50,305 nt of DNA from positions 1 to 50,305 of the forward strand of contig JAJYYP010000006.1 in the NCBI GenBank assembly GCA_021800855.1, written 5' to 3'. Source of the stretch: an archaeon. GTDB taxonomy: Archaea > Thermoproteota > Nitrososphaeria > Nitrososphaerales > Gagatemarchaeaceae. Below the pieces are notes generated by a model. That model had not been told where the DNA came from. It searched no databases and saw only the letters and a list, made by a program, of their open reading frames with translations. The position numbers and the translations under genes are program-made. Shown here in pieces: positions 30,897-39,909 of this stretch; position 1 is the stretch's first letter, and each line of letters opens with the position of its first letter.

Positions 30897-31796
30897 TTGA
30901 AAGCTGGAATTAGGTTCGCCGTTTGGATTGGAGCAGGAGCAGCCCTATCACTAGCCACCGCGCCGAACTTTCTTAGTCTTCTGGACCAGTCGCTGGGGGA
31001 CACGTTCGGCAGCGTCTTCCCAGCCGTCCCCTTCGCTGCCCTGTTGACGCTCATCTTCGCACTGAAGTGGAAGGAGCTACGCGGCCTACTTGATGCGGAA
31101 GGTGGGCTGGCATCCGAGCTCTGGACAAGGGCTCTCGGCGCAAGTATCTTGGTGGCGCTGTGGCTGTCTGAGCCTTACACAGGCAAGACGGTGGAGACAG
31201 CTGGCATTTCAGTCATCTTCACCATGTATGCCGCTTCGTTGGTCATTAACCCTCTGACGAAGGGATTCCTCCTCCCCTTTGCCGCCATCTATACTGTCGG
31301 GGTAGGCGCGCCGTTTGCGCTCCAGTGGGCTTTCGGCGAGCCGCTGGCCTACGCATCATCTGTCATGGCTTCAAGGTTCGTCGGCCTAGCCGGACTGCCA
31401 GTGGCTTGGCAGGGCACCCAGTTCGAGTTGTTTTCCAAGACAGGCGAAGTAGTCAACGGCTTCGTTGCGCCAGGATGCTCGAGTATAATTTCGATTACCA
31501 CCTTCGTCGGTCTGCTTGGTCTCATGCACTTAGACATGAAGAAGGACATTAGGTCGACGGCTGTCGTAGCGGTCGCAGGGGTAGCGATATTGACATTGCT
31601 TAACTCGTTCAGAATACTGCTCCTGATGTGGGTTGGATACGTCGATGGGGCCTCCGCATTCTGGGGGGTCCACAACTGGATAGGATACGCGATATTTCTT
31701 GGATTCTACCTTGCAGCGCTCACAATCTATTCCAGGATGGGAAGGAACAGCATTGCCGGTCATTCCAGTTCTGGAACCACATACACGCCGTCGTAG
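30897..31796 (+). CDS. Archaeosortase (exosortase family transpeptidase-like protein)
   Basis: 299 aa from a TTG at 30897, about eight membrane helices. The exosortase catalytic triad is visible: Cys in APGCSSIISI (about 198), Arg in LLNSFRILLL (about 240) and His in GVHNWIGYAIF (about 260). These enzymes cut a C-terminal sorting signal such as PEF and are thought to attach the protein to a lipid. It is encoded 13 bp after a protein ending in PEFPF and a membrane helix, so the pair looks dedicated. The TTG is weakly supported. The closest named group, as far as I recall, is the thaumarchaeosortase type. Confidence 0.87.
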   Translation: MKAGIRFAVWIGAGAALSLATAPNFLSLLDQSLGDTFGSVFPAVPFAALLTLIFALKWKELRGLLDAEGGLASELWTRALGASILVALWLSEPYTGKTVETAGISVIFTMYAASLVINPLTKGFLLPFAAIYTVGVGAPFALQWAFGEPLAYASSVMASRFVGLAGLPVAWQGTQFELFSKTGEVVNGFVAPGCSSIISITTFVGLLGLMHLDMKKDIRSTAVVAVAGVAILTLLNSFRILLLMWVGYVDGASAFWGVHNWIGYAIFLGFYLAALTIYSRMGRNSIAGHSSSGTTYTPS

Positions 31797-32496
31797 CCAG
31801 GTTTCACCTTTACCTTCCCCCCTCACGATGCGATTACGACGCTGACGACCGCAGGCGGGGCGACGGGATTAACGACAGAAATCCGTCATTTCGTTTGCGG
31901 GTCGCTAGTAGGTCCGATCGCCGTCGCGAGTATCCTCGAGGCCGTTTGTGGGAGTCATCGATAGAACACAAACAGGTCTAGTCCGGAACGCGCTGAATTG
32001 CGGGTCCACGCGTCGACAGGGATAACCAACGTCTACCTCGGAACCCCGAGACTCTCCGAGTGAAGGCCAGTGGATGTAGGTGAGTACGCTACGCTTGTTG
32101 GCATGGAGGCCCGCGAATCTGGAAAAGAAGTTGTCAACCTGTGGGGTTGTCAGAGTCTGGTGCGTATAGATGATGACTCACGCTCCGCCCTAGCCTACTC
32201 TCGTGATAGACAGTAAGACACCTCCCCAAAGCCAAGTCATCCCTTAGGCGTTGAAAAAGATCGGTCCCGGAGACCTGCTCGAGTTTAGGCATCGGCTCGA
32301 ACTAGGTGGGTGAAGGGTCGCCAATCGCTGGAGGTCGGGACCTTTGGTCTTGCTATTGTGGACAAGGCGCTCCGGCTCTATGTCTCTGTTGGTGGCCATT
32401 GCGAACAGCTAGCGGAATTGTAGGTCAGCCAAGACATTTATTGGTGCGGAGGACTTGTTGGTTGTCTAATTAAATGGGCCTTGCGAGTCCAATCGG
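31797..32496 (+). other. 700-bp stretch without a recognisable gene
   Basis: Between the archaeosortase and the DNA glycosylase. Open frames on both strands are short and show neither the codon bias nor the motifs of the neighbours. The right end holds the promoter of the glycosylase gene (CTAATTAAAT near 32466-32475, about 27 nt before the ATG). The rest may be degenerate sequence or house an unrecognised RNA; I can support nothing specific. Confidence 0.5.
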
Positions 32497-33105
32497 ATGA
32501 TTTTGCTTGGCCGCGTGCCGCGGGAGTTCTACAATAGGTATACCCCAGCAGTGGCAAGGGACTTGATTGGATGCCGCATCGTCAGAGTGATAGGGGGGGA
32601 GAGGTTGTCTGGAACCATCGTCGAGACAGAAGCGTACAGGGGCCCGAGAGATCCTGCGAGCCACGCTCACAAGGGGATGACTCCACGAAACCGCGTCATG
32701 TTCGGTCCGCCGGGGCATGCTTACGTCTATTTCACGATGGGCCTGCACTACTGCCTGAATGTCACCACAGAACCACTGGGGGCGCCCGGGGCGGTTCTGC
32801 TGAGGGCAATCGAGCCATGCGAGGGAGTCTGTGCCATGTCGAAGAACCGGAGGGGAGCCCCTTTCGTCAAGCTCGCGTCAGGGCCAGGCAACCTTACCAA
32901 GGCCCTGAGCATAGACGACAGGTTCGGCGGAGAAGACCTCGTGACATCAGAAAGGCTCTACTTGGAATATGAGCGCAAAGCGAGAGAGATTTCGACGAGC
33001 ACTAGGGTGGGGGTGTCTGCCGGGCGGTCTAACAGATGGAGGTTCTTCGAGAGGGGGAACCGCTTCGTGTCAAGAGGGAAGCCGTCATCAACCCAGAACC
33101 CATAA
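32497..33105 (+). CDS. 3-methyladenine DNA glycosylase, AAG/MPG family
   Basis: 202 aa, single domain, from the ATG at 32497, 27 nt after a TATA-like TAATTAAAT. Base-excision repair: removes alkylated purines (3-methyladenine, hypoxanthine, ethenoadenine). Family signatures: ARDLIGCRIVR, the catalytic VETEAYRG (Glu activates water), DPASHA, NRVMFGPPGHAYVYFTMGLH with the base-intercalating Tyr, and ASGPGNLTKAL. Length is typical. Its stop codon overlaps the TATA-like CATAACTAT of the downstream tRNA-Pro. Confidence 0.95.
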   Translation: MILLGRVPREFYNRYTPAVARDLIGCRIVRVIGGERLSGTIVETEAYRGPRDPASHAHKGMTPRNRVMFGPPGHAYVYFTMGLHYCLNVTTEPLGAPGAVLLRAIEPCEGVCAMSKNRRGAPFVKLASGPGNLTKALSIDDRFGGEDLVTSERLYLEYERKAREISTSTRVGVSAGRSNRWRFFERGNRFVSRGKPSSTQNP

Positions 33106-33133
33106 CTATCTCTGGGCTAGACCAAGTAGCGTA

Positions 33134-33241
33134 GGGGTCGTCGGCTAGTCTGGTCTAGGCTTCAAGCCTTGGGTGCCCTTCCGGCTTTCGCCGGCGTGCC
33201 GAGTCCGCTTGAGATCCCCGGTTCAAATCCGGGCGACCCCA
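33134..33241 (+). tRNA. tRNA-Pro (TGG) with a 32-nt intron at the canonical site
   Basis: Acceptor GGGGTCG/CGACCCC, A73 at 33241; D-arm GGCT/GGCT (two G-U pairs); anticodon stem CAAGC/GCTTG; T-arm CCCGG-TTCAAAT-CCGGG. Anticodon TGG is 33170-33172. Intron about 33174-33205 between positions 37 and 38; it holds a strong hairpin CCGGC-TTTC-GCCGG. A TATA-like element near 33100-33109 lies about 28 nt upstream. Confidence 0.92.
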
Positions 33242-33281
33242 TCCAATCATAAGACTCTAATGAAAACAGATAGTCATAGCG

Positions 33282-33310
33282 TTAAATACTTTTGACCTAG
33301 ACGTCAGGTC
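33282..33310 (+). promoter_or_regulatory. TATA box plus palindromic operator before the ATP-cone regulator
   Basis: TATA box TTAAATA at 33282-33288 is 28 nt before the TTG start at 33314. Between them, at the expected transcript start, lies GACCTAGACGTCAGGTC (33294-33310): arms GACCT/AGGTC around a central GACGTC palindrome. The position suits repression, plausibly autoregulation by the HTH protein it precedes. I did not find the same element at the nrdJ promoter. Confidence 0.6.
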
Positions 33311-33313
33311 GGG

Positions 33314-35401
33314 TTGCAGGCAGCTCCCCGCAGGGTCAAGACAATCTACAGTGTAATCGCGTCTCCACAGCGGCTCGAAATATTAAGGATACTGAACATC
33401 AAAGGCCCTCTGACCTATAGCGCCCTGAAGACCCTGGCTGGTTTCAAGTCGAAGAAGGAATCTGGAAAATTCGCCTACCACCTCCGAAAACTCGTGAAGC
33501 AGCTCCTCATCCAACTCAACAGGCAGGAGAGGAAGTACACGGTCACCAACCTCGGTCGGCTTGTGCTGAATCTTACAAGGCAGATAGAAGAGCAATCTCT
33601 CGTGGAGAGTGGGAAGCTGTATGTGCGGACTTCACATCAGACGATGGAGGAGTTCAACGCCAACAAGATACTTCAGTCTCTGGTGAAGGAGGCAGGGATG
33701 CCTGTGGAGCTGGCTCAGAAGATTACTAGTGAGACCGAATCCAGACTGTACAAATTCCAGACCCAGTACCTGACCGCCCCGCTCATACGCGAGATAGTCA
33801 ATGCGCTCCTCGTGGAGCATAGCATGGAAGAATACAGACACAAGCTCACCAGATTGGGCATGCCAATATATGACGTCACTCAGCTTTTGGGGAAGGCCGG
33901 GGACGAAGGGGCAAACGTCGAGTCGCTAATCCACCAGACCGGGAAGCAGGTGTTCTCTGAGTACCTCCTCTTGGAGCAGCTGCCAAGGGACGTTGCGGAC
34001 GCCCACCTGTCGGGCGAAATCCATATCACCAACGCGGGTTCGTGGGGTCTCTCCCCAGACACTGTGTTCATCGACCTGCTCTCAGTAAGGTCCGCAGGGC
34101 TTAACCCGAAGGGGAAGATACTCAACACCTCGATGATACCGAGCCCCGAGAATGCCGAAAGGGCGCTGAATATAGTTCTCAATATGACGTCCATGCTTAC
34201 TAGGGAGGTCTCTGACGAGGTGACCTTACGCAATTTCCTCCAATATGTCGGCCCATACTGCAGGTCTAAGGGGAAGAGGGAGCTTGAGTCTTTGTTCCTT
34301 AGGTTCTATGAGACCATCGGCTCGCCCGTAGCCGGAGCGACCGGGCCGGCAATCACGATCGACCTCAACCCATACAAGCATGACGACGTCGGCCGAGAAA
34401 TATTGGACAAGACGCTTGACGCCGCCCTCGGAGCCTACAGAAGCTACGTCGAAGAGACGCCCCGGCCTGACGTTCGGCTTCTCCTGGCGAAGCCCAACAG
34501 AGTGGATGAGACCAAGACATTGAAAGACGCAGCATCGATCATATTCAACGGCGGGAGGATTGCATTCTTCGCCTCAGATCAGCGGAGGAGCTTCCTCGGG
34601 CTTAACGCCAACGTCCTCGCTCAGGAGTCCCAGGCGGACAACATAAGCGTCCTCCATGGTCTCAGCCTGAACCTCCCCAGGCTAGCTTACGACTCCAACC
34701 AAGATGAAACTTACTTCAGGGCGAAGTTAGCCCTCCTCATCGGGGTAGCAGCGGACGCGCTCTCGACGAGGAGGAGGCTGATCGAGAGGGCATTGAAGAG
34801 GGGCCTGCTTCCGTCCTTGGCGTCTGGTTCCGACGCGGTGACTTCAGACACTATGCCTCTAATCATGAATCTTGTCGGCCTCGAAGAGACCCTTGCCAGC
34901 CTGATAAGAGACTCGACTACGGCCTCCCGTTACGAGCTTGCCGACAAGATAGTGGGGACGGCCACCCAGGTGGCTGACGACAAATCGACCAAGATTGACA
35001 GGCTGGGCGTGGCGATGTTGGACCTGGACGGCGCACTCAGGCTCGCAAACCTTGATTCTGAGAAATATGGTAAGGCTAACCTCCAACCCCTCATGAGAGG
35101 GGCATACACTCAGGCACCCAGGCTGCTTCTGGGCGACCTGGAGAACCCGGAGAAGATGGACCATATGGCTAAACTCTCCACGGGATTACGCGGAGGGATT
35201 TCTGTCACCTTGGACGGGTCCGCCGACGAGGTCAGGGGAATATACAACCTCATTCTTAATGCGACACCCAAGCTTGCTTACTTCAAGGTGGACAAGACCA
35301 TCTTTGTCTGCAGAAACTGCGGAGCGAAACTGCCGCAGAGCGCAGGCAGGTGCCCTAGGTGCAAGTCTGTGGCGACGACACAGTATTCAACCGCCGGCTA
35401 G
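33314..35401 (+). CDS. HTH + ATP-cone + inactive NrdD-like protein: predicted dNTP-sensing regulator
   Basis: 695 aa from a TTG at 33314. Domains in order: ArsR-like winged helix (about 8-85, VIASPQRLEILRILNIKG), ATP-cone (about 100-190, EEFNANKILQSLVKEAGM), a class III ribonucleotide-reductase-like body (about 200-655; ADAHLSGEIHITNAGSW matches the NrdD 'aHlxGdIHIhD' segment) and a C-terminal Cys4 zinc ribbon (CRNC, CPRC). The protein has only five cysteines, four of them in the ribbon, and there is no C-terminal glycyl-radical motif, so it cannot be a working NrdD. The ATP-cone senses ATP/dATP in reductases and in the bacterial repressor NrdR. It precedes class II reductase by 148 bp, so it probably controls that gene according to dNTP level (inference). 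Confidence 0.8.
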   Translation: MQAAPRRVKTIYSVIASPQRLEILRILNIKGPLTYSALKTLAGFKSKKESGKFAYHLRKLVKQLLIQLNRQERKYTVTNLGRLVLNLTRQIEEQSLVESGKLYVRTSHQTMEEFNANKILQSLVKEAGMPVELAQKITSETESRLYKFQTQYLTAPLIREIVNALLVEHSMEEYRHKLTRLGMPIYDVTQLLGKAGDEGANVESLIHQTGKQVFSEYLLLEQLPRDVADAHLSGEIHITNAGSWGLSPDTVFIDLLSVRSAGLNPKGKILNTSMIPSPENAERALNIVLNMTSMLTREVSDEVTLRNFLQYVGPYCRSKGKRELESLFLRFYETIGSPVAGATGPAITIDLNPYKHDDVGREILDKTLDAALGAYRSYVEETPRPDVRLLLAKPNRVDETKTLKDAASIIFNGGRIAFFASDQRRSFLGLNANVLAQESQADNISVLHGLSLNLPRLAYDSNQDETYFRAKLALLIGVAADALSTRRRLIERALKRGLLPSLASGSDAVTSDTMPLIMNLVGLEETLASLIRDSTTASRYELADKIVGTATQVADDKSTKIDRLGVAMLDLDGALRLANLDSEKYGKANLQPLMRGAYTQAPRLLLGDLENPEKMDHMAKLSTGLRGGISVTLDGSADEVRGIYNLILNATPKLAYFKVDKTIFVCRNCGAKLPQSAGRCPRCKSVATTQYSTAG

Positions 35402-35513
35402 GCATATGGCTGGAGCTCTTTTGTCAATATCATTTTACAGCTGAACGTCTCATGTCGCGGATAAAAGCGTGGGCTACGCTAAGATGGTTAACTCGGCATA
35501 AGCCTACTCGGAA

Positions 35514-35521
35514 TTATATAT
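35514..35521 (+). promoter_or_regulatory. TATA box of nrdJ
   Basis: TTATATAT at 35514-35521 predicts a transcript start near 35544, just before the ATG at 35550 and after the alternative GTG at 35535, which favours the ATG. nrdJ thus has its own promoter, separate from the upstream regulator. Confidence 0.6.
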
Positions 35522-35549
35522 CACGCGCACTGGGGTGAAGGCTAAGGTT

Positions 35550-37868
35550 ATGACGTCGATAGTTGAACAACCACACGACTCCCCGGACTTGGGGGAGACT
35601 ACGAGAGGAGAAGTCAAAATCCCAGTGGAGACTCTGGCGGCGTTCGGAGGGGATGAGCTGCGCGCCCGGGTCTTCTATGAGAAGTACGCGCTGAGAGACG
35701 CGGCAGGACGGCAGGTCGAGAGCGTCCCGGCGGACATGTGGCGCCGGGTCGCAAAGGAGCTCGCTTCGCCCGAGAAAGACGAGGAGAAGAGAAGGGAATG
35801 GGCCAACAAGTTCTACTGGCTTCTTGAGAACTATCGTTTTGTCCCAGGAGGACGGGTCCTGTTCGGCGCGGGGCAGGCGAGGAAGTCAACGCTACTGAAT
35901 TGCTACTTCTTCAAGATCAAAGAAGACTCGATCGAGTCCATATTCGACTGGTGCAAGGAAGCCGCCCGGACGTATAGCTTCGGCGGAGGGGTTGGGACGG
36001 ATATCTCGGTCCTGAGGCCGAGGGGTGCACCGGTGAATAACTCTGCCATCTACAGCTCTGGTTCGGTCTCTTTCATGGAGCTCCTCTCTACTACGACCGG
36101 GACTATTGGCCAGGCAGGGAGGCGGGGGGCCCTAATGATCACTATTAGGATAGACCATCCTGACGTGATGGACTTCATCAGCGTAAAACGGGATCTCAAG
36201 AAGGTCAACTATGCCAACATATCGGTAAAGATTACCGATGACTTCATGCGGGCTGTTGAGACCGACGGAGACTTCCTGCTCCACTTCAAGAATGAAAAGG
36301 TCGAAGCGAACCGCACGGTGAGGGCCAGAGAGATTTGGAAGTCTCTTGTCAAGGGAGCCTGGCAGTCTGCTGAACCCGGGGTACTCTTCTGGGACGCCAT
36401 CAAGCGCGAGTCAACCACTGAGTACAATGGTATGGAAGTACAAGGAGTCAACCCTTGCAGCGAGCAGACTCTCGAAAGCTATGGGTGCTGCTGCCTGGGC
36501 TCAGTGAACCTGAGCGCCTTCGTGAAGGACCCGTTCACCGAGCGGGCGAGCATCGACTGGGACCAGCTCACCAGAGCCGCCCAATTCGGCGTCAGGTTCC
36601 TTGACAACGTCCTCGACTACAATGCAGAGAGGCACCCCCTCCCGCAACAGAAAGAGGCATCCCTGTGGAGCAGGAGAATTGGGATGGGGATTACCGGTCT
36701 AGGGGACATGCTCATCAAGCTGGGGCTGAAGTACGACGAGGATTCGACGATTGGATTCGTAGACCATTTGTTCGAAAGGATCAAGAATGTGATCTACGAC
36801 TATTCGTCCGAGCTTGCGAAGGAGAAAGGAAGCTTCCCTGCGTTCGATGCAGACAAACACCTAGCCCAGCCGTTCATCTCAAGGCTTGAGGAGAAGGTGA
36901 AGGAGAAGATTAAGGCGCAGGGGATCAGGAACGCCGCTGTCACCACAATCCCGCCTGTGGGTTCTGGATCAATCCTCGCTGGGACCAGCAGCGGCGTCGA
37001 GCCTGTCTTTGCGCTCTACTACACGCGGAGGAGCAAATCGCTGAGTGAAGGGGAGTTCAAAGTCTTCCATCCTCTCGTGAAGGAATACATGGCAGCCACT
37101 GGAGCAAGAGACGAGGGTCAACTCCCTAACTACTTCGTCACCGCCCACCAGATTAAGCCGGAGATGAGGGTGAAGATGCAGGCGACGATTCAGAAACATA
37201 TCGACACCGCCATCTCCAGCACAGTGAACCTCCCTGAGGAGATAACGCCAGAAGAGGTCGAAAAAATCTACATGCTCGCATGGCGCATGGGGTGCAAGGG
37301 CATCACAGTCTACAGAGAAGGGAGCAGGGAAGGGATTCTTGAGACCGAGAAGGCCGCCAAAAGACCCGAGGCCCCGAAGTCTGCCGCAGCCTTCGAGCGA
37401 CCCAAGGTGATGGAGGGGCGGACCCTCAAACTCAAACTTCCCCAGGGGAGCATCTACCTTACAGCGAACCTCGTCGGAGACGCGATCAAGGAGGTCTTCG
37501 TTACGCTGGGGAAGTCCGGGGCTGATGAGAACGCAGACGCGGCCGCGCTCGGCAGGCTGATCAGCCTGTACCTCCAGCATGGAGGGGACATCAAGAACGT
37601 CATCTCCACCCTGAAAGGAATCAAGGGGAAGTACGTGTCTTGGGACGAGGGAACCCAGCTGCAGTCCATCCCGGACGCCATCGCGAAAGCCCTGGAGCTC
37701 TTGACCCTCAACCGCGTGGTCAAGGAATCAGGCTTCGTGGATGAAACCAAGGGGAAACAGGCGTCCAAGGGAGGGACAGGCACCTGTCCTGACTGCCATG
37801 AGAGCACTCTGGTGTTCGAGAACGGATGCTACCACTGTAATACGTGCGGCTACTCGAAGTGCGAGTAG
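35550..37868 (+). CDS. nrdJ: Ribonucleotide reductase, class II (adenosylcobalamin-dependent)
   Basis: 772 aa from the ATG at 35550. Reduces ribonucleotides to deoxyribonucleotides with B12, independent of oxygen. Visible: RFVPGGRVLFGAG, the first active-site Cys in LLNCYFF, SFGGGVGTDISVLRP, the catalytic NPCSEQTLESYGCC (about 312-325), and TTIPPVGSGSILAGTSSGVE. A linker (about 600-640) leads to a C-terminal domain with an Asp/Glu-rich TSCPxC-like ribbon: CPDC, CYHCNTC and a final CE, giving the redox-active tail cysteines. No N-terminal ATP-cone is evident; that domain is instead in the upstream regulator. No small subunit gene nearby, consistent with class II. Confidence 0.95.
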   Translation: MTSIVEQPHDSPDLGETTRGEVKIPVETLAAFGGDELRARVFYEKYALRDAAGRQVESVPADMWRRVAKELASPEKDEEKRREWANKFYWLLENYRFVPGGRVLFGAGQARKSTLLNCYFFKIKEDSIESIFDWCKEAARTYSFGGGVGTDISVLRPRGAPVNNSAIYSSGSVSFMELLSTTTGTIGQAGRRGALMITIRIDHPDVMDFISVKRDLKKVNYANISVKITDDFMRAVETDGDFLLHFKNEKVEANRTVRAREIWKSLVKGAWQSAEPGVLFWDAIKRESTTEYNGMEVQGVNPCSEQTLESYGCCCLGSVNLSAFVKDPFTERASIDWDQLTRAAQFGVRFLDNVLDYNAERHPLPQQKEASLWSRRIGMGITGLGDMLIKLGLKYDEDSTIGFVDHLFERIKNVIYDYSSELAKEKGSFPAFDADKHLAQPFISRLEEKVKEKIKAQGIRNAAVTTIPPVGSGSILAGTSSGVEPVFALYYTRRSKSLSEGEFKVFHPLVKEYMAATGARDEGQLPNYFVTAHQIKPEMRVKMQATIQKHIDTAISSTVNLPEEITPEEVEKIYMLAWRMGCKGITVYREGSREGILETEKAAKRPEAPKSAAAFERPKVMEGRTLKLKLPQGSIYLTANLVGDAIKEVFVTLGKSGADENADAAALGRLISLYLQHGGDIKNVISTLKGIKGKYVSWDEGTQLQSIPDAIAKALELLTLNRVVKESGFVDETKGKQASKGGTGTCPDCHESTLVFENGCYHCNTCGYSKCE

Positions 37869-37875
37869 GAGGCCA

Positions 37876-37895
37876 GGCCGGAGCGTCGTCCGGCC
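37876..37895 (+). terminator. Strong GC hairpin after nrdJ
   Basis: GGCCGGA (37876-37882) pairs perfectly with TCCGGCC (37889-37895) around a 6-nt loop, 8 bp after the nrdJ stop. There is no T-run, so it may be an mRNA 3'-end stabiliser or a weak terminator. Confidence 0.4.
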
Positions 37896-37952
37896 CTCGC
37901 TTCGTATCCAGGTCTGGGACGTTCGACTCGTAACCATCGGGCACGGAAGGCG

Positions 37953-38873
37953 ATGGCACAAATGAGGCCCATCACCGTCATCGGGAGTTACAATGCCAGC
38001 GAGACGATACGGGTGTTACGCCTCCCCAGACCGGGCGAGACTGTCATGGGCACAGGCTACTCCAAAGGGCCTGGAGGGAAGGGGTCTAACCAGGCCGTCG
38101 CTGCCCGACGGCTGAACGGCGAAGTGCGATTCATAGGCTGTGTGGGAAGGGACAGAAGTGGAGACGAGGCCTTCCTGCTCTGGGAGTCAGAGGGAATCGC
38201 ATCAGAACGGGTCAGGCGGGTCGCAAAGCATACTGGCACAGCGTTGATAGTCGTTAGCGAAGGCACCGGCGCTAACGCCATCACCATTGCCCCAGGGGCC
38301 AACCTCGACCTTTCCCCGGCTGACATCGCAGAGTCCAGGGAGGCCATCGCTGGCTGTGGGGTGGTGCTTACTCAGCTTGAGATCTCTGTCGAGACAGCCA
38401 CGGCAGCGACCAAGGTCGGGAGGGAAGAGGGAACATTGGTGATTCTGAACCCGGCCCCTGCGGTACCTGCATCAGAGCTCAACCTGTCGCAGGTGGATGT
38501 TATCACACCCAACGAACAAGAGTTCCGGCTGCTTGCAGGAACCGACAGCCTCGAAGGCGGTTCGGCAGCCATTCTGAAGAGGGGACCCCGGACGGTGATC
38601 GTTACACTCGGTGAAAGAGGGGCGTACGTGGCCACCGAAAGTGGGTCATACACCGTACATGCCCCTCGCGTGAAAGCGGTGGACGAGACGGGGGCAGGGG
38701 ACGCGTTCAATGGGGCCCTCGCAGTGGCGCTTTCAGAAGGAGAGGACATGGAGGAGGCGGTCCGGCTCGCCAACGCCGCGGGGGCCCTCACGGTCACCAA
38801 AGAAGAAGTCATCCCAGCCCTCCCCCGCAAAGCGGAAGTCGAAGCGCTCAGGCGCCAGACGGTACAATCCTGA
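37953..38873 (+). CDS. PfkB-family sugar/nucleoside kinase (ribokinase-like)
   Basis: 306 aa. ATP-dependent phosphorylation of ribose or a related substrate. Both PfkB signatures are present: GPGGKGSNQAVAARRLNGEV (about 38-57) and the catalytic DETGAGDAFNGALAVAL (about 245-261, with the catalytic Asp in GAGD). LNPAPAVPASELNLSQVDV and TPNEQEF are ribokinase-typical. Substrate could be ribose, deoxyribose or a nucleoside; neighbouring nrdJ does not settle it. Confidence 0.9.
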   Translation: MAQMRPITVIGSYNASETIRVLRLPRPGETVMGTGYSKGPGGKGSNQAVAARRLNGEVRFIGCVGRDRSGDEAFLLWESEGIASERVRRVAKHTGTALIVVSEGTGANAITIAPGANLDLSPADIAESREAIAGCGVVLTQLEISVETATAATKVGREEGTLVILNPAPAVPASELNLSQVDVITPNEQEFRLLAGTDSLEGGSAAILKRGPRTVIVTLGERGAYVATESGSYTVHAPRVKAVDETGAGDAFNGALAVALSEGEDMEEAVRLANAAGALTVTKEEVIPALPRKAEVEALRRQTVQS

Positions 38874-39014
38874 CCGCCTAATTGGCCCTCCAATGGTTGC
38901 TCTTTCTCGCGAAGTGCCGCGCTGAAACTGCGCCCAATGGAAGGAACAGCCATGGGACGAGCCCCCCGGAGAAGATCTTTAGGCCTCCGGCAGCAGTCGA
39001 ACTCATCGGTTTGG

Positions 39015-39347
39015 TCAGGATGTGAGCTTCAGGATTGCCCGGGCAACCTCGCCGTCAGACTGTTCGAGGGCCGCCACAACTTTCTCCCGGGGTGCCCCGG
39101 TCTGTTGCCGCACAAGGAGGATGTCCTCTTCGCTGAATGTCTTCCTCTCCACTTCCACCTCCTCGACTTCTCCCACGACTTGGAACATCCTCTGCCCCTG
39201 GGCGTTGACTTCTGAGACTGACGCGTTGGTGATGTGCATCTCTATTTCGGGCGTCTTAATCACGACCTCCTGGACGTTGGGGACCTCCTTCATGTTTATC
39301 CCAAGGCGGTCCATCATCCTTCTCGCGTTCCTGTTGTCCATTTTCAT
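39015..39347 (-). CDS. nac: Nascent polypeptide-associated complex protein
   Basis: 110 aa. NAC domain (about 10-70: MMDRLGINMKEVPNVQEVVI, AQGQRMFQVVG) followed by a UBA domain (about 73-108: FSEEDILLVRQQTGAPREKV, AILKLTS). Archaeal NAC forms a homodimer at the ribosome exit and shields nascent chains. Its ATG overlaps the stop of the PUA gene (ATGA), a tight operon of ribosome-related proteins. Confidence 0.96.
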   Translation of the reverse strand: MKMDNRNARRMMDRLGINMKEVPNVQEVVIKTPEIEMHITNASVSEVNAQGQRMFQVVGEVEEVEVERKTFSEEDILLVRQQTGAPREKVVAALEQSDGEVARAILKLTS

Positions 39348-39811
39348 GCCGCTATGCCTGATCTGACCTTCACTGCGGTCCCAGACTTAAATTGTTTCAT
39401 GTGCGCCCCATTGAGCACGGCCATCCCCACACCCAGAATTTTCCACCTCCCGTCCACTACTGCCACCTCGCTCTTTGGATAGATTTTCTTCCCCGACCAA
39501 GTGACAAACTTGCAGAAAACAGACCTCCCGCCTCGTACAAACTGGGTAACGTCGTCGGACACCTGCACGCAGTTGTCCTTGAACCTAGGGCTCCGGGAAA
39601 GGGTTTGGGCTCCGAAGATGGAGAGGGCGATGGCCCCGTTCGGTTTTACGACGGCGAAGAGCTTCCCGTCGAGATTGATCTGCTTCACCCGTCCGGATCT
39701 CCTGGACCGAAAGAGCTTGTAGACGCCTCTCGGAAGAGCCCTGCTCACGCCTTTCCCGAACAGGTAGTCTATCATCAGGCCAACTTGCCTGCGGTCCGGT
39801 AGAGTGTCCAT
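39344..39811 (-). CDS. PUA-domain RNA-binding protein
   Basis: 155 aa from the ATG at 39809-39811; an ATG at 39865 would add 18 residues, but a TATA-like CTTTATCG lies between the two, favouring the later start. N-terminal domain (about 1-80: VGLMIDYLFGKGVSRALP) and a C-terminal PUA domain: VQVSDDVTQFVRGGRSVFCKFV, then VAVVDGRWKILGVGMAVLNGAHM. PUA domains bind tRNA or rRNA and occur in modification enzymes; no catalytic domain is seen here. Cotranslated with nac. Confidence 0.85.
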   Translation of the reverse strand: MDTLPDRRQVGLMIDYLFGKGVSRALPRGVYKLFRSRRSGRVKQINLDGKLFAVVKPNGAIALSIFGAQTLSRSPRFKDNCVQVSDDVTQFVRGGRSVFCKFVTWSGKKIYPKSEVAVVDGRWKILGVGMAVLNGAHMKQFKSGTAVKVRSGIAA

Positions 39812-39909
39812 CTCCGAGAGGCGCCAACTTGAGGGCGATAAAGCTGCGCCATGGCCCGATGTCACTGTTCATCTACCGGGGCTGAAGAGGGAGGACGAGA
39901 GGAGGCAGG

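Noticed and set aside
32016-32026. ACAGGGATAAC, identical to a universally conserved 23S rRNA segment
   Set aside because: Eleven bases only; flanking sequence does not match rRNA, so chance is likely.
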